64,000 nt of DNA, from positions 239,541 through 303,540 of the forward strand of contig CAVREG010000005.1 of the NCBI GenBank assembly GCA_963720075.1. The letters run 5' to 3'. The notes below the pieces were generated by a model. That model was not told the DNA's origin. It was given only the letters and a program-made list of their open reading frames with translations, and did not search any database. Position 1 is the stretch's first letter. Each line of letters begins with the position of its first letter. Position numbers and translations under genes: made by a program. This DNA comes from PALSA-188 sp963720075. GTDB lineage: Bacteria > Acidobacteriota > Terriglobia > Terriglobales > Acidobacteriaceae. Positions 35,670-45,662 of the stretch are shown piece by piece.

Positions 35670-36089
35670 AGCAACGTGCTCGCGGACGCTCAAGAACCGG
35701 TAGCCGAGCAGCGAGCGAGCCAGATGTGCCGGCGCCGGCAACCCCGATCGGCGTAGCCACACCGTCCCGCTGCCCGGAGCCAGAACCGGGATCTCGAGGC
35801 GCGGCTGCAACGTCACGCCGTCGAGCGCGCCGAGCCGCCCGAGCAGCCCGAGATACTCGGTGCAGCAGCGCAGGAACACGTGCTGGCCGTTGTCGACCCG
35901 GAGTCCGTTGTGGTGCACCGAGTAGGCGGCGCCGCCAAGGCGTGGGCGCGCCTCCAGCAGCGTGACGTGCGCGCCACCGGCGGCGCAGTCGAGCGCCGCC
36001 GCGATCCCGGCGAGGCCGCCGCCGACGACCACGACGCGGCCACGGTCCCGCTCACCCGCGGGTCGGCGCGCACCGATCGTGATGCTCAC
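35670..36089 (-). CDS. hpnE: Hydroxysqualene dehydroxylase-like (partial, N-terminal)
   Basis: About 140 N-terminal residues of an FAD-dependent amine-oxidase-fold enzyme: the Rossmann motif VVVVGGGLAGIAAALDCA, the second FAD strand LLEARPRLGGAA, and VDNGQHVFLRCCTEYL, diagnostic for HpnE of the squalene/hopanoid pathway. It starts at GTG 36,089, overlapping the hpnD stop as GTGA. After LGYRFLSVREHVA the similarity ends at the junction. GC content is far above that of the bacterial DNA to its left. Confidence 0.8.
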
Positions 36090-36551
36090 GCCCGCACCCC
36101 CGCGAGGCTACGCGCGGCCAGCCACGCCTTCTCCCAGACGGGTAGCGAGATCCGGCGCTGGAGCACCTCGGCGGGCTCGCGCTCGATCCGCTCGAGGATA
36201 CCCCTGTAGATGCCCGTCATCGCCAGCAGACAGGAGCCGCTGCGGGAGTCGAGCAGCTCCGCCAGCGCGAGCCCGCGCGTGGTACCACTCGCTGTTCCGT
36301 CTCGCCTCGAACCGGATCAGCTCGGCGATCGAATCGGGTCGCGCCGTCGCCGGAACCTCCACGCCGAACCGGCGCAGGTCCTCGGCCGGCAGGTACGTCC
36401 GGCCGCGCTCGGAGTCCTCGCGCACGTCGCGCAGGATGTTCGTCAGCTGCATCGCGACGCCGAGGTCGTCGGCGAGCGGGGTGGCCGCGGCGCGGTCGGC
36501 GACGCCGAAGATCGCAAGGCACAGCCGCCCGATCGAGCCCGCCACGTGCCG
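36086..36551 (-). CDS. hpnD: Presqualene diphosphate synthase-like (partial, C-terminal, one frameshift)
   Basis: C-terminal half of a squalene/phytoene synthase: HVAGSIGRLCLAIFG, the second Asp-rich motif in MQLTNILRDVREDSERGR, and, after a one-base shift near 36,270, LALAELLDSRSGSCLLA with the ending PVWEKAWLAARSLAGVRA. It lies directly before hpnE, the usual HpnC-D-E order. Similarity stops at about 36,551, where the fungal sequence begins, so the N-terminal half including the first DxxxD motif is missing. Confidence 0.78.
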
Positions 36552-36600
36552 CTGGGACAACGTGATCAGCCATCGCTTACACAACGCATACGTGTCCATG
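36545..36600. other. Bacterial-fungal scaffold junction
   Basis: High-GC hpnD coding sequence changes within a few bases into AT-richer DNA that belongs with the fungal region. No target-site duplication, terminal repeat or integrase gene marks the boundary. Confidence 0.7.
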
Positions 36601-36831
36601 AGCGGAGTGCCTGGATATGACAAGAACAAGCTGCCCATCTACAACAAAGCGCCCTATCTCCATATTCGTGCACTGTATTCTAATACGGAGTTGTCATCCT
36701 TCTATGACAAAGGGATCGAAATTGTCCTTGTTCCCCAGGCCAAGGCCACAAAGCGCTACAAGCCATCCAACATAACCCCGACCAAGAGTCTGAAGTTTGA
36801 AGCCAGGAGCCCGAAGAAGATCAACACATAG
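36598..36831 (+). CDS. Unidentified reading frame at the edge of the fungal segment
   Basis: An open frame that begins upstream of the junction and whose last 77 codons (from ATG 36,598) are in fungal DNA. It reads MSGVPGYDKNKLPIYNK, then APYLHIRALYSN and a basic C-terminus with ARSPKKINT. Composition is protein-like, but I do not recognise the family. It may be the 3' exon of a gene cut by the junction. Confidence 0.25.
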   Translation: MSGVPGYDKNKLPIYNKAPYLHIRALYSNTELSSFYDKGIEIVLVPQAKATKRYKPSNITPTKSLKFEARSPKKINT

Positions 36832-37518
36832 AAACCCGTGCAAAGTGAAAGGCAGAGCTCTGGCACGATATGGTGCGGTTTTGTTTTCGAGGTTGGACTT
36901 TGCTGGCAATGAATTTGAGAAACATCAGCGCAAGCTCTGAGGCCAGCTTATGGTAATATCGCTTTCCTTATTAGCGAGTAGTCTTAGTCATCACAAACCA
37001 TCTTTGAGCATCATCCAAGCTCTTTTACAACATGAGAGTGGAGCATCTAGTTCTGTACGTATTACATCTTGCCATGACTTCGAGACGTGGGAACAGCAGG
37101 CCTTTAGCAAGCACCGACACACGTTGCACGTAGCCAGAAGCCCATTACTGGTACCTTCAGCGTTGACCGAGCTTCAGGTCCTTCTATTTTTCCAAGTAAA
37201 CCGGAAGGCAAAATAAACGGCTTGTCTCCAGGGCACCAATCTCGACCACCACACACCCACAGCACCAATCTCGCATGTGGCTTACGAGCCAAGTGTCGTG
37301 AGGTGCTAGCAGCTACGGCACCTGCACGGTTATAGCAGGAAGCTAGAATGGGTAAGCGTAAATGAAAGGTTACCAAAGCCTACACGGAGGCAAGGCACGC
37401 AGGTTTGCCTTAGACTATTCCTCATGAGCATGACTAGGTGGTGGTTGTACATACAGATTGCTAGTATTTCCCATGCAAAATTCATGCGCGGTGCCCACTC
37501 GGAGGTGTGCATTTTAGG
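36832..37518. other. Fungal intergenic DNA, no gene recognised
   Basis: Short frames on both strands have no conserved motif and no plausible splice structure. Nothing else stands out. Confidence 0.4.
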
Positions 37519-37693
37519 CTGTCCTGGGAATGGCCTATTGGTTCCTAGGAGTCAAACTGCTCCCAGGAACGCATCACCTGTTCCTAGGAATAGGTCGGAC
37601 ATTCCCAGGAACGCCAAAATTGTTCCTGGGAGCATTTGGCTCCTGGGAACGACCCCGCCGTTCCTGGGAACGCTGGAACGGTTCCTGGGAATG
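37519..37693. repeat. Tandem array of nine near-palindromic 10-12-bp cores at 20-bp spacing
   Basis: Variants of GTTCCTGGGAAC (TTCCTGGGAA, TTCCTAGGAA, TTCCCAGGAAC, CTCCTGGGAAC) begin near 37,521, 37,541, 37,561, 37,581, 37,602, 37,622, 37,641, 37,661 and 37,682. The spacing is almost exactly 20 bp while the 8-10 bp between cores is not conserved. Each core is a dyad. Twenty is not a multiple of three, which argues against a coding repeat. Confidence 0.85.
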
Positions 37694-38298
37694 CCGAAAA
37701 TCAGAACCAACAAGCTTCTCTTTTCCTGCAGCCTCCCACTAGAGTAACTGCTCCTACCCCCGACCTCCTCGATTTCGCGACGGGCTCGAAGAAGTACCCG
37801 AGACATCCTACCGTGGGCTGCCTATACATGTCACACCCAGCAATAAGGTCCTGACAAAACGCGCTGTGCTAAAAGTCGGGGACGGTTAGAGGACACTTTC
37901 GGGAATCGGTTCGAGGTCGACTGATACGAAGCTGGCGATGGAGTCTTGCACGAGGACGACTGGCACTTCAAATTAATGCGATGGCAGCTGATAGCTCTCT
38001 ACGTCATCATCGGAGACGGCAGTCTCTCTCTGAGAACGCCGTGGTGCCGTTAATGCAATTGGTGACGCAGTGGCAAGGTCGGAGGCGGGCGTATCTAGGC
38101 TGCTGACCTTACGCTTCTTGGCCATTCCCGGCTGCCCCTTCATCCAAAATCGGTTGGGAGGCGCGAGAAGAGGCCTGGGGTGGATTTAGCCTCTGAACAT
38201 GAAAGGGAAAGCTACTCGATTCGCCGTGCTGTGTAACTAGATCGGCGAGAGCCTCTATAGGAGCAGAACGGCGACTGGAAGTTACCTGCTCAACATAC
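37694..38298. other. Fungal intergenic DNA, no gene recognised
   Basis: No frame longer than about 60 codons has protein-like composition, and no repeats were noticed. Confidence 0.4.
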
Positions 38299-39519
38299 TT
38301 ACATCTGTGAATGCTTCCTCTTTTGTGTTCCCTTCCTTAACGTGTCGAGACGAGCTGCTCGTACAAGTCCCTTCTCGTAACTCCGAACATGAATGCATCC
38401 CATCTGCACCTCTTTTACCAGGTCTGCAGGCAACCACAGCGGCTCGAGCTCACATCTATACTCAACCCCGTACGGGCTCGATCGTTTGTCGAGGATCTTC
38501 GTTGTCGTGAAGGTTGAAATGTCAACCATCACCGGATCGTTCTCGCCGATTACAGAGCTCGTCCCGTTGACCTCTGAAGCGGCATCGCCGGCGATAACAG
38601 AGGCGGCGACTAGAGTTTGAGTACTCCCATCGTGGTGCTCTTCACCTAAGTTCTGTCAGTCGCGGTCGACCAGCCTCCACATAAATGAGAGGGTGTATTA
38701 CCGTCGTCGCCGTGATTATCCTCCTCATGCCGCATCATTTCAAGGGCGGCTGCTGGCGTCTCCGGAATCTCCAGGGAACTTTCGAGCCGTTCCGTTACGG
38801 GAGCTTCGGGGTCCTTCGGCGCAGGCTCGAGCTCTGTCGAGGGGGATCGAGGGCTGTCCGTGCCGGCGTGCAGCGCATCAACGGTCGGGTTGTCAAGAGG
38901 CTTATCGGAACGCCTGTTGAAGTCTGCGGTGCAATGGAGACCACAGCGGGACATTGATCCAAGGGCTTTTCTTCTTGCCAGGTGTGGCCGCTGTAGACGA
39001 CGTTGCGAGGTCGTCGGCAGTGTGTGCCGGTGACTTTATCAGAGAGGGCGGTGTAAGGGGAACGGAGTTGGCCGGCGACCCGGATGCGGTCTATCAAGGA
39101 GGGTGGAATTAGTCTTACCAGATGTCGAGCCGTTCGGGTGGTTCTGAGCCAGCTTACCTCGGTAAAATCACCGTCACCACCTTCTCTCATCATCGTCATC
39201 GTCGCCGGTGAGGTCAATCACCGCTTTGCCCGCTTTGAAGAGGCCAGGATCTGCTTCACGGAGGGCAGACCGTCGTCGTCTTGGAATCCAAGATTTCTCC
39301 GTCCTCCGAGAGGTCGGCCGTGCGAGCGGACGGGAGTAACTGGCCGACGGCTGGAGGCGCTTGAAACCGATGGCCATTCATCGGCGGAGCGCAGACAGAT
39401 CGAAGCGAGCGGCACAGCCGAACATCGACGCATCGTGAGGGGGGTAAAAGCTTCGAGAACGTGACGACGGATGCGTCGGTAGAGCTGTGGGTGATTGATT
39501 GACAGTACGTGGAAGCCAT
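38299..39519 (-). pseudogene. Damaged fungal gene: SUMO-interacting motif region plus chromo-like C-terminus
   Basis: Coding-like text appears in changing minus-strand frames. From the 5' side: LSEDGEILDS, then DDDGLPSVKQILASSKRAK, then VIDLTGDDDDDE (39,221-39,186), then GDGDFTEVSWLRTTRTARHL, a Pro/Glu-rich linker (ELEPAPKDPEAPVTERLESS), and a final 77-residue block with TTKILDKRSSPYGVEYRCEL and PLWLPADLVKE. VIDLT followed by acidic residues is the classical SUMO-interacting motif, and the last block resembles a chromo-type fold. At least three frame changes are needed, so this is either a decayed gene or one with sequence errors; introns may explain some. Confidence 0.4.
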
Positions 39520-40352
39520 CGAAATCAGGTTGCTATCAAGAGAATGAGTAAATTACGAAAGAGTAGCGGAGGAGGGCACACAAGCTGGGCGTGAGGGAAA
39601 AGATGCTCCAGCGAAGGGGGAATCGACTGAGAGCTTTATAGGCAAAAGACGGCGCTCTTCTCGGAGGGCATGAGCCCTCGACACCGGCCCCAGAGCGGCT
39701 CACGATGTCAGGACTCCTATACGCCGCGTCGACTCGCTGCCGCGTTACGAGTAATCAGTCCATCTAGCTTCGTCCTAAAGATCATCCTTGCTCCTTACTC
39801 CTCGTTTCTGACCCGTACTGCTTGCCTGGCACGACTCAGAACCTGATTTCTCCGTCCATGTCGGTGGACGTCTTCGCTGTAGAGTTCCTTTTCTCGAGGG
39901 GACCGCTTCCTCACGCTCACGACGTCGCGCTTGCACTGTAAAATGGGAACGCTCTCTACCTACATCAGAGCCGATCTTGCCGACATCAGAGTCCTGAGAT
40001 GTTCCACTTCCTGTTCTCTACACTGGTTCCTGACACCGGTATTGTTGGTGGCCTCCATTCCTGCAACAGTCATTGGGCCTGAAAATGGCAGGCCAATTGC
40101 ATCGTGACGAGGCGTCTAAGACATTCAGACAGCTTCATAATATGAAGTCCACGTGCTCTCCAAGAGAGCAGTAAGTGGATGGGCTCCAGCCCCAGGCCGG
40201 GGCGATGTGACGTTGAAATCATGTTCCCCTGGCGTTGTGTCCGCCTGAGGAGCCGTTCTCGACTCCACTGGAGCTCGACAGGTCCACTGCGACGGCTATG
40301 AGAGGTTGATATCCCAGCGCTCCGCAATGACGCCGATCCTGAACACTACCAC
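39520..40352. other. Fungal intergenic DNA, no gene recognised
   Basis: Short frames only; nothing recognisable on either strand. Confidence 0.35.
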
Positions 40353-40846
40353 GGTGAGGCATTTTCTCCATTGGCTCCCTGGCGCTCCCATGCCCACCGC
40401 TGTCAAACTCCCCCTTCCGCCAATGAGAATGAGACCGCCCGAGCACGCCAGCTGTGTCGGTGGCTATCTTCAAGCCTGCTTCCGCGAACTGCTGCGCCCT
40501 CCTTAAGTGGAGTGCGGGCTAAGCGTGCGGCATTTCCTCACTCTGCACGCAGCTCATCCTCCATCTGGCGCCCCGCGCTGTCAAGCAGGGGGTCCGCATC
40601 GCCCACGACCTGCTGCCTGGTGAGACGCCGTTGTGACATCAGCCTCCTCCTGTTTATGCTGCGGCATTTTTCCAATTGGCTCTCGCCGCGACAGTAGCGC
40701 CGGTTTGCTGTTCGGTTGATCTCCTGCGGCAATTTTCGTATTGGCTCAGTCGTACTCTCAGCTCGGCAGGGGGATATCCTCCCACCAAGGGTGAAGGAAT
40801 CGTGCCGCCTGCGTTTTCGACGGCTGCGGGATTTCTCTCATTGGCG
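40353..40846. repeat. Five dispersed copies of a 22-25-bp element containing ATTGG
   Basis: Direct copies at 40,353-40,377, 40,659-40,682, 40,725-40,747 and 40,824-40,846, and an inverted copy near 40,417-40,440, share GCGGxATTTTTCxxATTGGCTC with a few changes. Translated, the direct copies give LRHFSNWLS-like strings, but in different frames. ATTGG is the reverse complement of the CCAAT box. Confidence 0.5.
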
Positions 40847-41479
40847 GCGTCGAGGTTCTAGACCGCGACAGAAGGAAGGCTTTAGGGCTCGCATATGCAC
40901 CCGAAGCATCGAGGAGGGGGGAGGACGGCAGTGAGATCGTCCTCGGCATCTCTCCGTGCAGGCCAGGCCGGCGAGATGCCTAGCCTCGACGACCTCAGGC
41001 AATAGTCGACGTCATCATGGCGTCGTCATCGGTGCCCAGGCCCGTTCGACGGTGCGGTGTAAGCCAATCGTCGAGGTTCGTCCAGGTCGAGGTGAAACAG
41101 GTGGACCGCCCGGGGAAGCTAGGAGCTGGTCCGGGGGGCGCAGTCGGAGGGGCCGAAGAAGGAGAGACAAAGCGGCGTGGTAAAGGTCGACAGTAGGCTG
41201 CGAGGTAAGGTGCATTAGCAGGTGGACGGGGACGGGGGGGTGTGACGAAGATATAGACGTGGAGGGCCGGCGAATTCCGCGAAATAAAGGCGGCAGGCGG
41301 TCGGCGGTCGGCGCTTGACTGGGAGCTGGTTTAGGCGGCCATTTCACTTACATTGAGAGTACGGAGAAGGTCAGGAACCGCAGCGTGGCTGAGTGACGCA
41401 ATCATGCAGATGATTTCTGCGGGGACTCCCCTCCAAAGATAAACTGGAGATGGAAAGGACTAGCACATGCATTTGGGGA
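40847..41479. other. Fungal intergenic DNA, no gene recognised
   Basis: GC-rich to about 41,350 and then AT-richer. No gene structure is apparent. Confidence 0.35.
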
Positions 41480-41515
41480 AGCTTTCGAGCTGCCTGTTTG
41501 GGAAGCTCGAAAGCT
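41480..41515. repeat. Perfect 12-bp inverted repeat
   Basis: AGCTTTCGAGCT (41,480-41,491) and AGCTCGAAAGCT (41,504-41,515) are exact reverse complements separated by 12 bases. It lies about 400 bp downstream of the aldehyde dehydrogenase stop. Confidence 0.75.
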
Positions 41516-41923
41516 GATGTTGAGGCTTCAACGGAAATAAACTTCGAATAGCTTTCTATCCTTCTGCAGTAACTTAACGAAGGTGTAGTAAGAAGGTGCG
41601 CTAATCAATCACTTGTGGCTGACGCTCTTGGGCGAATGTTCACTAGAAGTACGCTCTTTCATTTACTTGCTGTAAAGTCACGTTACCGCACTATTTGCTA
41701 GAGCACATTGCCTACTTCTATCAATCTGAAAGAGTTATCACATGGGATCGTTTGGAAGTCTTGTCAAAGCAATGAATTGCTTTTTGGAGCTAATCAAGTT
41801 GTGGCTTTTTTCCCACCTCACGCCAGAAGCCGAGAATTAACACACAAGCTCGGCGGAGATCATAACTCGCTATTATTCTTTAGTGATTGATACAATTTCA
41901 TCTAAAAACCACTGCTGTGGCGT
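41516..41923. other. 3' flank of the aldehyde dehydrogenase gene
   Basis: AT-rich DNA downstream of the minus-strand ALDH stop at 41,924; it probably contains its 3' untranslated region. No gene seen. Confidence 0.4.
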
Positions 41924-43476
41924 CTAGCCAAAGAGAGCAGCGCCGAGTCTGATTCTCACAGACTTGACTTGAGTATAGTTGGCCAGCGCATACTTGCCAA
42001 GCTCTCGTCCAATACCCGACTCCTTAAAGCCACCGAATGGCACTTGGTAGCTGAGCATGTTGTAGTTGTTGACCCAGACGGTACCCGCCTTCAGCTTGTT
42101 AGCCACTCTGATGGCGGTGTTAAGGTCGTTAGTATGAATGGCGGCGGCCAGGCCGTAGGTGGTCTCGTTGCCAGCCTTGACAACTTCATCCTCAGTCTCG
42201 AATTTGCTGATCGAGCACACGGGGCCGAAGATCTCCTCTTGCATGATCTTCATATCGTCGCTGACGCCGGAGAAAATGGTTGGCTGGATGAAGTAGCCCT
42301 TGTCGCCCTTGCGCTCACCACCGGTCTCGAGCTTGGCGCCGGCCTCCTTCCCGCTCTTGATGTAGGCCATGATTCTGTCGAATTGGAGCTGGCTCACCTG
42401 CGGGCCTTGGAAGGTGTCGGCAGCAAATGGGTCTCCAACGACATTCTTGGCTGTTCGCGCCTTGAAGGCTTCAATGAACTTGTCATAGATGCCGGATTGG
42501 ACGTAGATGCGCGAACCAGCACAGCAGCACTGGCCGTGGTTGAAGAAAATGCCAAAGTTGACCCACGAGATGGAATCGTCCAGGTTTGCGTCGTTGAAGA
42601 CGATGTTGGGTGACTTTCCGCCGAGCTCAAGTGTGACCTTCTTGAGGTTGGATTTGGCGGAAGCCTGGAGGATGGTTCGGCCAACGACGGTTGAGCCAGT
42701 AAAAGCCACCTTGTCAACGTCCATGTGGGAGGCGATTGCAGCACCTGCGGTCTTGCCGAAGCCGGAGAGGACGTTGATGACACCGGCTGGGATGCCGGCC
42801 TTCTCGACAAGGGTGCAAGCGTAGAGGCCGGACAGAGGAGTCTGCTCAGCAGTCTTCAAGACCACAGTGTTGCCAGTGGCAATGGCAGGGCCGATCTTCC
42901 ATGCCCACATCAACAGGGGAAAGTTCCATGGGATGATTTGACCGCACACGCCTACGGGCTCATGCCTTGTATAGTTGAATGTTTCTGGGTCAGTGTCGAT
43001 AACCTTTCCGTGAATCTTATCCGCCCAGCCACCGTAGTATCTTAGGCAGCCGGATGAAAGGCCCACATCGATTTTGGCCATCGAGAGAGCCTTACCGTTG
43101 TCGAGAGCTTCGATGGCAGCAAGGGTGTCGACGTGCTCATCAAACAGGTCGGCAAGCTTTGTGAGCATGCTGCCTCGCTCTGATGGGGTTACAGCAGCCC
43201 ATGTTGTGTTCAGGGCTTTTCGTGCAGCAGCAACAGCAGCGTCGACATCTGAGGAACGAATCAGCTCTTGGCTTCGATACGGACGTGAGGCAGTATGTTG
43301 TGGAGCTCACCTTCTGGGCCAGCCTCGTGGACAGCGACAATTGGCTTCTCGTTGCTAGGGTTGATGGTATCAAATGTCTTTCCCTCCTTTCCTTTTACCC
43401 ACTTGCCACCGATGTACAAGCCGAGAGGTTGCTCGTACGTGATGCTTGGGGTCTCGATCTTCTGAGTCAAAGACAT
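41924..43476 (-). CDS. Aldehyde dehydrogenase, two exons
   Basis: Fungal cytosolic ALDH oxidising aldehydes with NAD(P)+. Exon 1 is 43,476-43,311 and exon 2 43,248-41,924, joined across a 62-bp intron (GTGAGC...CTCAG); the spliced frame gives 496 residues, normal for the family. Visible are PWNFPLLMWAWKIGPAIATG, the NAD loop FTGSTVVGRTI, the catalytic Glu in VTLELGGKSPNIVF, and the catalytic Cys in HGQCCCAGSRIYVQ. An ATG at 43,530 is also in frame; the later ATG (MSLTQKIETPSITYEQPLG) matches the usual fungal N-terminus. Confidence 0.92.
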
Positions 43477-45662
43477 GTTTGTGATTGAATCAGGTAGTAT
43501 TGATTGGGCGATATTGCGAACAGTTTCCATAAAAGAAGGTGAGATTGAGATTCAAGAGGGCGTTGTTGAGAGCCGAGGGACGGCAGTTTGTCTTTATTTG
43601 CAATCAGCAGCGCGGGGAAAAGGGCATGGCATCATGGTGCGTAGCACGATGGGGAATTTCCTATGGACCGAACCATTCATGACCCTGACCAGCTCCGCTC
43701 CAAAGGTCAGATGGGGGCTGCGCTAATCCGTCCGATCGCCCATCAGAAGCTTGTGATGTAGGAGGTGCGGGGTCAATGTGTGAGTCGATGGCCTGGGAGG
43801 AGCAGTCGGAGGGGCGGCCACACAGTGTGATTGGTGATGTTGGATGGAGTAGCAAAACTCGGAAGAGGGGTTACAACTGTCATTGGGCCTAGATGCGTCC
43901 AATTTCGGAGGCATATTGTCGTGTTTTTGCTAATGGATTGAATGAGTTACCGGCCCCAATAACGGAGACACAAAGGCGCTTCCCTTATCATATCGGGCCT
44001 TCCGTCGCAGGGGCTAAGCGGAAAGTCGCGGAATTGCTCGACCTTTGACTCTAATCAAAATTCCCTAGTCCAGGAACTCTCCACGTTATCTCTCTTCCTC
44101 CGTAGGTTGGGTCTGAGAGTGGCGAAACATTTGGGTGACATGGCCGTCTGACCGAGGCGATGGAGCTCCAGAGCTTCATGTCTCATGGCTAGGCCCCGGG
44201 GGTGAAGATTCGGTCAAGCAATCGACCGCGAGTATCCAATATACGCCCCCCTTTGCCCTAAGGACCATTTCGACGAAGATGCCTTTCTCTCCAACAGTGA
44301 TTGGCTCTTCTTGCTACTTATCTCAAGAGCGACGTTGCTTACAGGGAGGTTGCACGGCGGTCTCATTAACTGAACAAATCCTGAGGCAGGTGACTATCCC
44401 GTATGTGCCATGATGTCCCTGTTCATGGCGGCTAAATCCCTACTACAGCCGCGCAGAAGGATGCGCTAATGCATCAGCACAAGGGGGGAATGTGATTTAT
44501 CATGAACAGGAGAGTCCGTGATCACTGCACCATAGTCCACGATCCGTGCCACATCCTCTTTTATGTTCATTCGAACTGATCCCGGTATTCGATGGCAGCT
44601 TCATGAACCTCACACGGCTAACGAGGCAGTTCTATAACCATGGTGTACCAAGTGATGTCTCATCATCTTCACGCGCCTCCCCTGTGGCTCTGCCCGGTAA
44701 TCCACCTTCTGGGAGAAAATGCCTATAGTTCAGGAGAAAACGCGCCTTGCGAATAAGAATTCAATTCAATAGGTGGGATTATATGTATGCTCATCTGCAA
44801 TGTAAGCGAAAGCGGCCACACGGCAGCCTTCATATTGCCCAATTCGTTCGGGGCACTCACTCAGGATTCAGCGATGTGTGTGGAACAGGTAGCCGAAGTT
44901 CTGGAGATCACGGGGAACCCTCACAGCCTTGAGGGTCTGGGGGCGAAACAGACAAGACAGGAAACCTGGAACTTGTTTAACTAGGCCTGTCCAGGCTCCT
45001 TTGAACCGAGGAACCAATGTAGAGATCTTGGGTAATTTGGCTGCACATTCTCAGAGTCAACGCCACTATTGCAAAACATACCACCGTCCGCCCTGCTTGT
45101 GGCCACCAGACAGTATCACGGTATTGTCGAAACAATCACTGAACTAGAATTCATATTTGTGCTTGCCTGTTGTGAGGAAAGTCATACATTGTTGTAAAGT
45201 CTTGGCATTTGGCTGTCATGATCATCAAGGGAGGTCGCCTTCGAACTTTGATTTCTCTTCATATTCCACTAGTAGATGTGTGCCTTACTCGAAGCCGGGT
45301 CGTTCTCGTCCGCTAATCTGCACCTCTTTTCGTTTGGTGGTCCACTTTTTGTCTTTTCACCTGTAATTTCAGAAACCCGAAAGTGTAGCTGCCTATCTAT
45401 CCAGTATAACTAAAGCCGGGGGGAGTGTAGGGTCCATTCGCGCTTTCCAGCTTCTTGACCCCAAAGCGCAAATCTCCGCATTCGGGCCACTCACTCGGAC
45501 CGGATTCGCAGCCACGCTAAAATTTTGGAGTCATCTTTGAGATGCAAGTCTGACAGACTCCACTCTTTAAAAGCTTTAGCTAGTTGCTGTGAGTAGGATA
45601 TGAAACTACCACTTGTTCACTAGGAATATTGCCTTCGCTAATATTTGCCCCACTGCCACACG
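43477..45662. other. Fungal intergenic region between ALDH and the PPOX-like gene
   Basis: About 2.2 kb. The first few hundred bases should hold the ALDH promoter and leader, and the last 200 the promoter of the downstream gene. Frames of 60-90 codons (for example near 44,135 and 44,546) have no motif or splice context. No repeat was noticed. Confidence 0.4.

Noticed and set aside
1..36551. Horizontal transfer of a 36-kb bacterial block into a fungal chromosome
   Set aside because: Bacterial translation signals, operons and composition are intact, two different bacteria are involved, and junctions cut genes without mobile-element marks; a misassembly is simpler.
37424..37806. Long frames through the 20-bp array as a repeat protein
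   Set aside because: The period is not a multiple of three, all frames stay open on both strands because of composition, and no start or splice context supports them.
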